From the NCBI GenBank assembly GCA_950097015.1, contig CATNEN010000039.1, positions 682,001-746,000 on the forward strand: a stretch of DNA of 64,000 nt. The letters are read 5' to 3'. Under the pieces are notes generated by a model, which made no database searches, was not told the origin of the DNA, and worked only from the letters and a program-made list of their open reading frames with translations. Shown here one piece after another: positions 22,461-33,772 of the stretch. The position numbers and the translations under genes are program-made. This DNA is from Macrostomum hystrix (Eukaryota; Platyhelminthes; Macrostomidae). Each line of letters begins with the position of its first letter. The first letter of the stretch is position 1.

Positions 22461-25400
22461 ATGTCGGTGCACAGAAAACTGACGCAGCCCAGGGAGCCCG
22501 CTGAGTCACCACTGACTGCGCCCGACGAGTACGACTTCGACTCCTCCGATGACGAAGACATTCGCAACACGGTCGGCAACGTGCCGATGCATTGGTACAC
22601 CAAGTACCCCCACATCGGATATGACACGGAGGGTAGGAAGCTGATCAAGCCAGATGTGGGCGATCAGGTTGACGACTTCATGGCCAAGATGGAGGACCCG
22701 GAGTACTGGCGAACTGTCATCGATCCCAAGACTGGCCAGCGGGTGGTTCTGTGCGACGAGGACGTCCAGCTGGTCAAGAGCATTGTGCAGGGACGCGTGC
22801 CTGATCCCAGCGTGAATCCCTACGAAGATCACGTGAGTTTAATAGCCCGCCCATACTACTGGCACAAGTGGCATTGTTTGAAAGTAAGCTACGAGTATAT
22901 TTCATACTGAATTGACTCGCTATTGGTTGAAGCTAAGCTAAGAATTAAAGCTAAGACGGGATATAACGGCAGAAAAATAAGGGCATTTCATTTTAGATGA
23001 ACTAATATGGGATTAGATTGGGATGTACAATTTGAGGATCAGTTTTAGGATAAAACATTTGGGATGTTTGGGGATTTGTTTTCTGATAAACAGATGTTGG
23101 AATTGATTTAGGACAAACAGTAATGGTGATGGATTAAAGATTGATCAATGAACAATTTAGAATTAACATTTAACAAGTTAGGGATTGAATAGAAGACAAA
23201 GTGCTGTGGGATAATTTGTTGGCTTGGCTAAGGGGATTCGAATCAGTTAATTTAAGTTGTCTATTATCAATCCCAGTAGATGGCCAAATTTGTTATACTT
23301 ATGCGATATCCCGCACACAGACGGACTGGTTCACCTCTGAAACCATGGAAACACCGGTGACAGCCCACCCGCCCAACAAGAGCTCCTTCGTGCCGTCCAA
23401 ATGGGAGCGCCTTCGCGTAGGCCGCATGGTGCACGCCATCAAGATGGGCTGGATGCTGACTGGCGAGCAGCGCGCCGAAGCACGGCGCCAGCGGGAGGCC
23501 GCAGCCCGGGCCGACTGCGACTCGCGCTTCTACGACATCTGGGACCAGCAGGACGGCGAGCAGGACGAGGCGATTCGGCGGAAGCTGCCTTACATTCGGC
23601 CTCCCAAGAAGGTTGGATGCGATAACTGCTGGGTGGAATGCGATGACTGATAGTGGCATGCGATAGCTGCTGGTTGGAATGCGATGACTGATAGTGGCAT
23701 GCGATAACTGCTGGGTGGAATGCGATGACTGATAGTGGCATGCGATAGCTGCTGTGTGGAATGCGATGACTGCTGGGTGGAAGGCGATGACTGATAGTGG
23801 CATGCGATAGCTGCTGTGTGGAATGCGATGACTGCTGGGTGGAATGCGATGACTGATAGTGGCATGCGATAGCTGCTGTGTGGAATGCGATGACTGTTGG
23901 GTGGAAGGCGATGACTGCTGTGTGGAATGCGATGACTGCTGGGTGGAAGGCGATGACTGCTGTGTGGAATGCGATGACTGCTGGGTGGAGGGCGATGACT
24001 GCTGGGTGGAAGGCGATGACTGCTGGGTGGAATGCGATGACTGCTGGGTGGAGGGCGATGACTGCTGGGTGGAAGGCGATGACTGCTGTGTGGAATGCGA
24101 TGACTGCTGGGTGGAAGGCGATGACTGACAGTATCAATGTAATGATAGCTGAGATTTAAGGAGGTCTCATGTAGCGTGAAAAATTTCCGAATGAACCGCC
24201 GCAGGCGCCGCCTACTCACTACGAGAGCTACAACCCGCCTGAGGAGTACCTGTTCGATGACGACGAGCTGGAGAAATGGCGCCAGCAGGAGGACTATGAG
24301 CGCCGCGTCAACTTTGTCCCCACAAAGTACGCCGCCCTGCGCCGCGTGCCCGCGTACCCCGGCTACACGCCCGAGCTGTACGAGCGCTGCCAGGATTTGC
24401 ACCTGGCTGCCCGCGTTGTGCGCCATCGGGTCAGCATGGATCCGGAGGATCTGCTGCCCAAACTGCCGGCTCCCAGGGATCTGCGGCCCTTCCCCCATCT
24501 GCGCGTGTTACAGTACCGAGCCTGGCCGGAGGAGGCCCCGCTGCCCGTCACCGCCTGCTCCGTGGATCCCAGTGGACAATGGCTGGCTGCCTCCGGTGCC
24601 GGCGGCCGTCTAGCCGTGTTCGAGCTCGGCACCGGCCATCGGGTCTGGTCCGCCCAGCTCGAGACCGAAGAGGATGGCGGCCTGGCCGCTGCGGCCTGGA
24701 ATCCCTGCCCCGACAGGCCGTGCATCGCCGCCGGCGGCGCCCGCCTGCACTTGCTGGCCACGGATCGGTAGGGCACCCTGCGGCATGCCATCCCACTGCC
24801 CCATCAAAGCCCTCCGGCTCAACCCACCAGCTCTCAACCCACCAGCTCTCAACCCACCAGCTCTCAACCCACCAGCTCTCAACCCACCAGCTCTCAACCC
24901 ACCAGCTCTCAACCCACCAGCTCTCAACCCACCAGCTCTCAACCCACCAGCTCTCAACCCACCAGCTCTCAACCCACCAGCTCTCAACCCACCAGCTCTC
25001 AACCCACCAGCTCTCAACCCACCAGCTCTCAACCCACCAGCTCTCAACCCACCAGCTCTCAACCCACTAGCTCTCAACCCACTAGCTCTCAACCCACTAG
25101 CTCTCAACCCACTAGCTCTCAACCCACCAGCTCTCAACCCACTAGCTCTCAACCCACTAGCTCTCAACCCACCAGCTCTCAACCCACTAGCTCTCAACCC
25201 ACCAGCTCTCAACCCACCAACTCTCAACCCACCAACTCTCAAACCACCAGCTTTCAATCCACCAGCTCTCCACCCGCCAGCTAGCTCTCAACTTCCCTCC
25301 TGATGCACCTGCTACCCACAGTTGCGATCGCCTTCTGGCCTCCCGATTCGCCGAGGCCTGGTCAGCCGTCTCTAGCGACCAGCAGCAAAAGCAGCAGCAG

Positions 25401-26719
25401 TCAGCTGCTACATGGCACATCGCCCAGAGCGACACGCAGGCGTTATCGACAATGGCAACCGTGTCTCTTCCGGCTTCTCAGGGCGGCGTTCGCCAGGTGG
25501 CCTGGCACCGGCAGGGCGACTATTTCCTTACCGTGTCGGACAGCGGCGCCTTGCTGGTGCACCGCCTGACCTCTCGCTCTAGCCAATCACCGCTAAATGG
25601 CGCTGGCAAGAAGGCAGCCTCCGCTGCCGTCTGCTGCGCCCAGTTCGACCCGGTCAAACCGGTGCTGTACGTGGCCGAGAAGGCCAGAATACAGGTGAGT
25701 ACAGTGACCTTGTGTTTCTTAGATTTTACGGATCACTGTGTTCGAAATCACTATTAATAGAATCAGTATCAATGGGCTCATTATCATTAGGATCAGTATC
25801 CATGGGATCAGAATCAATGGGATCAGAATCAATGGGATCAGTACCAATGGGATCAGTACCACTGGGATCAGTACCAATGGGATCAGTACCACTGGGATCA
25901 GTACCAATGGGATCAGTATCAATAGGATCAGTACCAATGGCGATAAGTACCAATGGGATCAGTACCAATGGGATCAGTACCAATAGGATCAGTACCAATG
26001 GGATCAGTACCAATGGGATCAGTACCACTGGGATCAGTACCAATGGGATCAGTATCAATAGGATCAGTACCAATGGCGATAAGTACCAATGGGATCAGTA
26101 CCAATGGGATCAGTACCAATGGGATCAGTATCAATAGGATCAGTACCAATGGCGATAAGTACCAATGGGATCAGTACCAATGGGATCAGTACCAATGGGA
26201 TCAGTACCAATGGGATCAGTTTCAATGTGATAAAAAATTATGGGATAACCTGAAAATTCTCCCTCCAAGGTGTACGACCTGGCCAAGCTCACCAAACTCA
26301 AGACGCTCAGGCCGAATGCGCGGCCCCTGAGCTGCCTGAGTGTGCACCCCACCGGCAGTCACCTCCTTGCCGGCAGTCTGGACAGCCGCTTGGCCTGGTT
26401 CGACCTTGACCTGGCCTGCACGCCCTACAAGCAGCTGCGCATTCACACAGATGGCGTGCGCCAGTGTGCCATTCACCCCGTGCTACCGCTGAGCGCTTCC
26501 GTCAGCGACGACGGCAGCTGCCTGGTGCTACACAGCCGAGTGTACGCTGACCTTCTGGAGAACCCGTTGCTTGTGCCAGTGAAACGCCTGCGCGGTCACC
26601 AGATCAACTCTGCCGACTCGGCCGGAGTTGTGCGCGTCACCGCGTGCGACTTTCATCCCCGACTGCCCTGGCTAGTGACTGGCGGCTCGGACGGCCGCAT
26701 CGTCTTCTATTCGTCTTGA
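22461..26719 (+). CDS. BOP1: BOP1/Erb1 ribosome biogenesis protein, complete (five exons)
   Basis: BOP1 forms the PeBoW complex with PES1 and WDR12 in the nucleolus and is needed for 5.8S/28S rRNA processing and 60S assembly. Exons 22461-22832, 23321-23611, 24205-24767, 25322-25694 and 26270-26719 join in frame (phases 0, 0, 2, 0) to give 682 aa, close to the usual length. The N-terminal BOP1 domain is clear: DEEDIRNTVG-like (DEDIRNTVGNVPMHWY), YPHIGYDTEG, DPEYWRTV, RMVHAIKMGW, ESYNPPEEYL, DPEDLLPKLP and RDLRPFP. WD40 repeats of the beta-propeller follow (QWLAASGAGG, VRQVAWHRQGDYF, WFDLDLACTPYK, NPLLVPVKRLRGH, GGSDGRIVFYS at the end). Intron 2 has a weak donor (AAG|GTTGGA). Introns 2, 3 and 4 are each filled by a different minisatellite. 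Confidence 0.96.
23617..24129. repeat. 20-bp minisatellite in BOP1 intron 2
   Basis: About 25 tandem copies of a 20-bp unit, GCGATGACTGCTGGGTGGAA, with the variant GCGATGACTGATAGTGGCAT interspersed in the first half. The array starts only five bases after the 5' splice site at 23612 and ends about 75 bp before the acceptor. Confidence 0.95.
24821..25262. repeat. 15-bp minisatellite in BOP1 intron 3
   Basis: About 29 copies of AACCCACCAGCTCTC, almost perfect at the left and with C-to-T variants (AACCCACTAGCTCTC) at the right. It starts about 55 bp after the donor at 24768. Stop-free frames on both strands are artefacts of the 15-bp period. Confidence 0.97.
25757..26228. repeat. 15-bp minisatellite in BOP1 intron 4
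   Basis: About 31 copies of GGGATCAGTACCAAT. A variant block (GGCGATAAGTACCAAT) recurs at about 25938, 26073 and 26150, showing segmental duplication of multi-unit blocks and not only unit slippage. The array nearly fills the intron between 25695 and 26269. Confidence 0.96.
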
Positions 26720-26796
26720 TTGACAGCTTCTGCTGCACCTCGGATGTGAATTGTTAATGCGTCCTTTGGCCGTCTGTCTGATCCCAGATTCTAGGT

Positions 26797-27572
26797 CTCG
26801 AGTTCCCTGATCACAACTGATTCACAAATGATCACAACAGAGTTCCCTGATGACAACCTGATTCTAGGTCTAGAGTTCCCTGATGACAACCTGATTCTAG
26901 GTCTAGAGTTCCCTGATTACAACCTGATTCTAGGTCTAGAGTTCCCTGATGACAACCTGATTCTAGGTCTAGAGTTCCCTGATGACAACCTGATTCTAGG
27001 TCTAGAGTTCCCTGATTACAACCTGATTCTAGGTCTAGAGTTCCCTGATTACAACCTGATTCTAGGTCTAGAGTTCCCTGATTACAACCTGATTCTAGGT
27101 CTAGAGTTCCCTGATTACAACCTGATTCTAGGTCTAGAGTTCCCTGATGACAACCTGATTCTAGGTCTAGAGTTCCCTGATGACAACCTGATTCTAGGTC
27201 TAGAGTTCCCTGATGACAACCTGATTCTAGGTCTAGAGTTCCCTGATGACAACCTGATTCTAGGTCTAGAGTTCCCTGATGACAACCTGATTCTAGGTCT
27301 AGAGTTCCCTGATGACGACCTGATTCTAGGTCTAGAGTTCCCTGATGACAACCTGATTCTAGGTCTAGAGTTCCCTGATGACAACCTGATTCTAGGTCTA
27401 GAGTTCCCTGATGACGACCTGATTCTAGGTCTAGAGTTCCCTGATGACGACCTGATTCTAGGTCTAGAGTTCCCTGATGACGACCTGATTCTAGGTCTAG
27501 AGTTCCCTGATGACGACCTGATTCTAGGTCTAGAGTTCCCTGATGAAAACCTGAGTCCAGTTTTAAGAGTTA
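26797..27572. repeat. 33-bp minisatellite downstream of BOP1
   Basis: About 22 copies of a 33-bp unit containing GAGTTCCCTGATGACAACC and TGATTCTAGGTCTA. The variants GATTACAAC, GATGACAAC and GATGACGAC are grouped in blocks. The 252-codon plus frame through it (an 11-residue repeat) has no splice signals or domain and is treated as spurious. It begins about 75 bp after the BOP1 stop and so may lie in its 3' UTR or just beyond. Confidence 0.95.
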
Positions 27573-28257
27573 CCCAATACCTTTAGTTCTAGAGTTCGAA
27601 CTACCTTTGTGTGCATCGTGCAGCTTGAAGCATTTTGTTGAATCTGTTGAATGCTCGGGGTAATCACATTACCAATGCTTTTTTCTAGATTTGTGTTTGA
27701 AATTTGCGCGTTCTGTTCTCGGTTAACTGTTATCCGTGGTTATCTGCTGCTATCCGGCTTATCCACTGATGACAATCCTTCTGCGTTTTCCCGATGACCT
27801 AGAGAAACCCGTCTCATCCGTGAGTGCATTTCCAGGATTTGAGCGATGCAAACTCCCTTATCTTCTCAGTCCGCAATGCTTTTTTCATCGCCTGTTATTC
27901 ACTGTAAGTACACTGATGGACCGGACAGAAAGCTGAGACAGTACACGGTGACAGACGTCCTGGCCTGCTAAATGTGTTCTGGATAAATCCACGCGACTGC
28001 GTCTTCAGTTGTTGAAGCTTATTTTTCACTCGTATTATCCGCTCAGACACCTGCGTTCGACAGCACAGCCAATGATTTCACTTTCCCTACCTTCATTGAA
28101 GCTGCCCACTGCATAGCTGCTGGCTCCAGACTCCAGACTACTACTTTACTACCACTTCTCATTGCTCATTTAGAAATCCCAAAGTTTTCTACTGCCTGCT
28201 AATCTACCCAGTTCAATCTCAGTTGTCCATCAAGGCCAGTTAATATCCCTGATATCT
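27573..28257. other. Intergenic, nothing recognised
   Basis: Mixed-composition DNA between the BOP1-downstream minisatellite and the repeat array carrying the LTR element. No gene, RNA or conserved motif is seen. Confidence 0.4.
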
Positions 28258-28379
28258 CAATCTCATCTGATATCCAATCAATCTCAGCTGATATCAATTT
28301 AATCTCATCTGATATCCAATCAATCTCAGCTGATATCAATTTAATCTCATCTGATATCCAATCAATCTCAGCTGATATC
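28258..28379. repeat. Left part of a 21-bp minisatellite split by an LTR retrotransposon
   Basis: Three copies of a 42-bp higher-order unit made of two 21-mers, AATCTCATCTGATATCCAATC-type (first 20: AATCTCATCTGATATCCAAT) and CAATCTCAGCTGATATCAAT-type. The same 21-bp family resumes at 32557 after the retrotransposon. Confidence 0.93.
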
Positions 28380-28616
28380 TGTGAGAGCTCCGCTGCTTAA
28401 AAATACTATTACTTTTCATTTAGTGCAATACTGTACGCCTGAGCACGTTGTCAATTTATTACCTGCCTATCCTAGCCTGTATGTACATTGATACTGTTCA
28501 AATTATATATGTACATTGATGCCAACGTGCTGATAAATTAATATAAATGACCCGCGCTGCATGCAGGAAACCTTTCTGACAATTCAACTGCTGACTGATT
28601 CACTCAATTCCTCACA
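28380..28616 (+). mobile_element. 5' LTR
   Basis: This 237-bp copy matches 32312-32556. It holds the promoter for the element; TATAAATGACC near 28541 is a TATA-like sequence. The gag ATG at 28617 follows the last LTR base directly. Confidence 0.95.
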
Positions 28617-31600
28617 ATGGCGTCGAGGCCATGTGGTCAGATTCCTGAGCTCTCAATCGACTCAGACTTAGAAATCTACGTGGAAAGAATGGAGCAATAC
28701 TTCATATGCAACAAGATCGAGACTTCCGAAGCCAAGCGTGCTACTTTTCTCATGGCTATCGGCGAGAAATACTACAAGCTGCTTCGAGATCTGTGCCAAC
28801 CGGAAAAGTTGACGGACCTATCCTACGAGGTGCTGCAAAAAACTCTCCAGAACCACTGCTCTCCAGCACCCTCAGAGCTTGTGGCACGTTTCAAGTTTCA
28901 ACGCTGACTCCAGCACGAGGAAGAGTCCTTTGCTGACTTCCTAGCAGGCTCAAGTCCGCATCAGCCCACTGCAAATTCGGCGCGTCTTTGGAAGAGCGAC
29001 TCCGAGATCAGTTTCTATTCGGCATGCAGAGCGACACCCTCCGCGCCGACCATTCGTACAGCGGAATGATTAAGCTGGCCACTGACCTCGAGTCGGCTCT
29101 CAAATACTCCAGCGAGATGGCGCGCCCTCCTGCCACCAACAGAGTCGCAACTTCGGGTTCGACTGGACCAGCTTGGAGACAACGTGTCGACAAGCAGGTC
29201 TCGCTTGGAGCTACATCATCCACTGCGGGCAGCTGTGATAGCTGCGGCGGCATTCATCCACGCCAGACCTGCAAGTTTCGCAACGCGAAATGCCATCGCT
29301 GTGGCAGAGTCGGTCATCTCAAAAAGGTCTGTCGGTCTCCAGAGTCCGTGAAGCTGCTCGACGAAGCCGAAGCTTCCGAAGCGGATAACGAAATTGAGCT
29401 GATTCACCACCTCTCAACGGCTTCGAAATCTCCGATCCTGGTGCCACTGCAGGTGGAGAAAGTGCTGACTCACTTCGAACTCGACACTGGCTCAGCCGTC
29501 AGTTTGGTTCCGAAAGCGTTCTACGAGGCACACCTGTCTCACCTACAGCTGCGCCCGTCCAGGTCAACTCTGCGCACCTACTCTGACCAGGAGTTCCGTC
29601 CAGTTGGCGAAGTGACGGTGAACATTGTTCATGTCGGTCAGTCCGCTTCGCTTCCGCTGCTCGTGGTCTCTGAAGGCAGCGCTCGACTCCTGGGCCGCGA
29701 CTGGATGGCGGTAATCCGGCTGGACTGGCCAGGGCTGACCGCCTCGGCAAACACGGTAGCTGCAAATCCCGATGACGTAGCTGCCGATCTAGTTCGTCAG
29801 TTTTCGGAGGTATTCGCCGAAGGCCTGGGCAAGTACCGCCTAGGAGAAGTCAGCCTGCATATTCAGGACAATGCCGCACCGCGATTGTACAAGGCTCGAC
29901 CCGTACCATACGCACAGCGTGAAAGCGTCGACCGCGAACTCCAGCGCATGGAGGCGGATGGTGTCATCACACCGATTGCTACCTCGGATTGGGCCGCACC
30001 CATCGTGCCGGTGATCAAGAAGGATGGCTCAGTTCGAATCTGCGGCGACTACAAGTGCACGTTCAACCAGGTTGCCAAACAGGAGCACTACCCGCTGCCG
30101 AGGATCGAGGATTTATTCGCCAGACTGGGTGGCGGTCACAAGTGGAGCAAGTTAGACCTAGCGAAGGCATTCTTGCAGCTGCCTATCTCCGAGGACAGCA
30201 AGCAGTACCTCGTCATCAACACGCAGCGCGGACTATTCAAGGTCAAGCGTCTACCATTTGGCATCAGCTCGGCGAGCGCGATTTTTCAGCGCGTCCTCGA
30301 CAGTATGCTCGGGCATCTTGACGGCGCTCAAGTATACCAAGACGATATCCTGGTGACTGGAGCTTCGCTGACAGCCCACAAGGCCAACCTGACCCAGGTT
30401 CTCCGAAAGCTGCAGGAGGCGGGCCTGCGGCTCAACGTCTCCAAGTGCGCATTCTTTCAAGATTCAATCGACTACCTGGGACATAGGATCGACCAGCATG
30501 GCCTCTGGCCTCTACAGAGCAAGGTCGAAGCCGTCCAAAAGGCGCCGGCTCAAAACGATGTGTCTCAATTGCGCTCCCACCTGGGCATGTTAACGAATTA
30601 CGCCAAGTTCTGCCAAATCTAGCCTCAGTCGTCGCACCCCTCAACCGCCTGCTGTCCAAGGGCACCACTTGGAATTGGGGCGCCACCGAAGACGCTGCCT
30701 TCCAAGCCTCCAAGCAGATGTTGCTCGAATACGAGGCCCTGATGCACTTTGACCCGGACCTGCCCATCAGGCTGGAGTGCGACGCATCGGCCTACGGCAT
30801 CGGGGTCATCCTCAGTCATCGCGTGGACGGCCGAGATCACGCAGTCGCGTTCGCGAGCAAGTCGTTGACGCCAGCACAACGCAACTACTCGCAGATTGAC
30901 AAAGAGGCTCTAGCCATCATCTATGGTGTCCATCGATTCCACCAGTTCCTATACGGCCGTCATTTCACAATCATCACGGATCATCAACCACTGCTGGGAC
31001 TGCTCGGCCCAGACAAGGAGATTCCGACCCGGGCGGCCGCCCGAATGCAGCGATGGGCCATTCGGCTCTCTGGCTTCCAGTACTCGATGGAGTTCAGACC
31101 TACAGAGAAGCATTCGAACTGCGACTCCCTGTCCCGTTTGCCTCTGCGCGGAACCTTCAACGAGGAGGAGGCAGTGCATTCGCTCCTGCTAGTGGAGGAC
31201 TCCAACGCCGCACTGACGGCTGCTGCGATTGCCAAAGCAACTCAGGCAGACCCTACAATGTCCAGGCTGCTGCGAGCTCTGCTGTCCGGCGAGAAGCTGC
31301 AAGGCACCGAGTTCCCGGACTTCGCTCAGCGACAGCACGAGTTGACGATCGAAGTCTGCTCTGGGGAGCTCGAGTGGTCATCCCTGAAGCGCTGCGCGAG
31401 TCTGTTTTACGCGAGTTGCACCTGTCGCACACAGGTGCTAATCGAATGAAGGACCTGGCACGCAGCTTCGTCTGGTGGCCGGGGCTCGACAAGGAGCTGG
31501 AGCAGCTGGCACGAACATGCGAAACCTGCAACATGCACAGCAAATGACCAGAGGTTCGACAGATGACTGACACCTCGGCCGGCAGCACCATCGCTCATCT

Positions 31601-31976
31601 GCGAGACGTCTTCAGCCACCTGGGCCTACCTCGCATACTAGTCTCCGATAACGGTCCACAGTTCTCGTCAAAGGAGTTCTCTGAATTCGCCAGCCGCAAC
31701 GGCATTCGACACATAACATCGGCGCCATACCATCCGGCAACCAACGGCCAAGCCGAGCGGTTCGTCCAGACGCTGAAGCTGCACATCAGAAAGTCCGGTC
31801 ACTCTGCTGCGGCGCTACAAAACTTCCTGTTCGCATACCGAATCACGCCGCATTCAACAACCGGCGTGTCTCCCAGCGAGCTGCTATTCGGGCGCCGGCT
31901 GCGCTCCAGGTTGAAACTCCAGTCCGCGGTGCTCAGCTCGTGCAGCCGCACCATCGATCGCGTCAGTGCAACCTGA
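28617..31976 (+). pseudogene. Gag-pol of the LTR element, broken by a stop, frameshifts and an integrase deletion
   Basis: Gag opens at ATG 28617 and hits a TGA at about 28907. A second frame (28988-30622) carries the CCHC zinc knuckle (CHRCGRVGHLKKVC), protease (FELDTGSAVSLV), and RT with WSKLDLAKAFLQL and YQDDILV. A shift near 30622 leads to RNase H (ECDASAYGIG, DKEALAI, TDHQPLLGL). Another shift near 31400 precedes the integrase HHCC finger (LHLSHTGANR, CETC). A stop at about 31545 follows. The core resumes at PEVRQMTDT with the second Asp (SDNGPQF) and Glu (GQAERFVQ), but the segment with the first catalytic Asp is missing. The polyprotein therefore cannot be functional. This copy could move only with proteins supplied by others. 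Confidence 0.93.
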
Positions 31977-32300
31977 GGTCGAGCCTGGAACAGACCGGGC
32001 GCCAGTGGTATCGAATGCGGCTAGCGGGATTTCGAATGCCCCGGACTCGGCGTCGGTGCCAACGACAGCGGCTGCTGAGCCACCGGGCAGCTCGGTGAGG
32101 CGCTACCCCGAGCGGATTCGAAATCGGCCTGACAGGTTGCAGCTTCAAGTTGACTGATCAATGATTTTGCGCTAGTGACTGACAATCAGAACCTTCATAT
32201 GTATTTCGCTGCTATTCTTTACTATTCGCTCATAATATTTTCTAATGCTGTTTGTAAATTCTTATTTCTATTGTTGCTTATATTTGCGTCAAACTCCCTT

Positions 32301-32311
32301 GAGGAAGAAAA
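32301..32311 (+). promoter_or_regulatory. Polypurine tract of the LTR element
   Basis: An uninterrupted purine run, GAGGAAGAAAA, immediately 5' of the 3' LTR. In this family it primes plus-strand DNA synthesis. Its position fixes the LTR boundary. Confidence 0.9.
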
Positions 32312-32556
32312 TGTGAGAGCTCCGCTGCTTAAAATATTATTACTTTTCATTTAGTGCAGTACTGTACGCCTGAGCACGTTGTCAATTTATTACCTGCCTA
32401 TCCTAGCCTGTATGTACATTGATACTGTTCAAATTATATATGTACATTGATGCCAACGTGCTGATAAATTAATATAAATGACCCGCGCTGCATGCGAGTG
32501 CGAGCGCCTACCTTTCTGACAATTCAACTGCTGACTGATTCACTCAATTCCTCACA
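32312..32556 (+). mobile_element. 3' LTR
   Basis: This 245-bp copy is near-identical to 28380-28616 except for the small indels noted for the whole element. It is followed by the ATATC duplication. Confidence 0.95.
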
Positions 32557-32840
32557 ATATCCAGTCAATTTCATCTGATATCCAGTCAATCTCATCTGAT
32601 ATACAGTCAATCTCATCTGATATCCAGTCAATCTCATCTGATATCCAGTCAATCTCATCTGATATCCAGTCAATCTCATCTGATATCCAGTCAATCTCAT
32701 CTGATATCCAGTCAATCTCATCTGATATCCAGTCAATCTCATCTGATATCCAGTCAATCTCATCTGATATCCAGTCAATCTCATCTGATATCCAATCAAT
32801 CTCATCTGATATCCAATCAATCTCATCTGATATCCAGTCA
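32557..32840. repeat. Right part of the split 21-bp minisatellite
   Basis: About thirteen near-perfect copies of ATATCCAGTCAATCTCATCTG. Unlike the left part there is no 42-bp higher-order pattern; the unit has CCAGTC where the left part has CCAATC. Confidence 0.95.
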
Positions 32841-33772
32841 GTTACTGTACTCTGCTACCTAGAACACTATTCCAATCCGTGGCCCGCATTCCCACTCCTG
32901 CCAGCTTGCGCGCATTGCCTGGTCTCTTCCCTTCTCTCAGGCTAATCTGAGCCGTGCAGTCACGTTAACTGCGAATTCCCAAGCAGCTCAACTGGCCCCT
33001 AAAACTCACCGTTTGCGCTCGCAGCTTGGCCCTGGCTAACCCCGGGTCCGCATCCGCATCTGTCGCTTTGCCTTCCTTGCATGCCTCTATTTAAGCCCGC
33101 TGAGCAACCCCAGCCCGGACTTCAGTGTCCCCTTCTCTGCCTGCCAAATCCCCATTCCTCTCAATTCTACTCTCCCATCCCTGTCTGCTGCTGCTGCTGC
33201 TGCACTTTTCCTTCTGCGATCCGCGGGACCCAATGGGGACGGACTGGCGAGGCGATTAACTCAAACTCTGCCCCTCCCCCCGCTGTTCCGTCTCCCTCTT
33301 CACTCAGGTCACGCCACGTCTCGGCCGCCACCAATCCGGGCCGCGCCGATGCGGCCGTGATCTCGCTCTCGCTCTTTCGCCTTTGCTTTCGCGACTGCTC
33401 CGCGCGCCACTCGCCCTGCACCCGGCCTCTCCATCGCCCACCGCCACCGCTGTCATTTTCCTAGCTGCTATCCGCAACTCGCGATTCACCCGCTCTGCTG
33501 CGTCCTCCCCGCCTCCTTGCTATCTCCCCTCCGCTCCCTGCCTCCCCCTCCCTGTTCCCGGGCCGCGCAATAAAAAACGCACTCCCCAGCAATGTGGAGA
33601 ATGGAAAAGCAGGCAGCCGCGTGCAGCAGTCCCACCATTCAACTTTAGGCTCATCCCCCTGCGGCCCTTCTCCCCAGACTTCCTCGGGTGAAACTGACAA
33701 GACAGCCGCAGGCCTAGCTGGGTAGACCTCTCCGTTTGAGCTCAGTTGTAGGACTGGTCGATTTCCCTTGCA
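32841..33772. other. RIC8 upstream region, pyrimidine-rich
   Basis: GC- and CT-rich DNA without a conserved coding frame. It includes a short CTG run near 33187 and probably holds the RIC8 promoter and 5' UTR. No TATA box is evident. Open frames here overlap each other on both strands and look like composition effects. Confidence 0.45.

Larger units (their letters stand above)
28380..32556 (+). mobile_element. Ty3/Gypsy LTR retrotransposon, structurally complete, coding-dead
   Basis: A 4177-bp element with direct LTRs at 28380-28616 and 32312-32556. It is flanked by the 5-bp duplication ATATC (28375-28379 and 32557-32561), which lies inside a minisatellite. The LTRs begin TGTGAGAG and end CTCACA. 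They differ by one substitution near their start, a one-base indel and a 9-bp net indel near position 210, so the insertion is fairly recent. A polypurine tract (GAGGAAGAAAA, 32301-32311) abuts the 3' LTR. The coding region carries gag, protease, RT, RNase H and integrase in the Gypsy order, with several breaks. Confidence 0.96.

Noticed and set aside
1-26719. Functional clustering of SBDS and BOP1 (both 60S biogenesis)
   Set aside because: They are 21 kb apart, on opposite strands and separated by an unrelated gene and transposons; two genes are too few to claim a cluster.
26828-27586. 252-codon plus frame of 11-residue repeats after BOP1
   Set aside because: Minisatellite translation; no splice sites, no unique flanking coding sequence.
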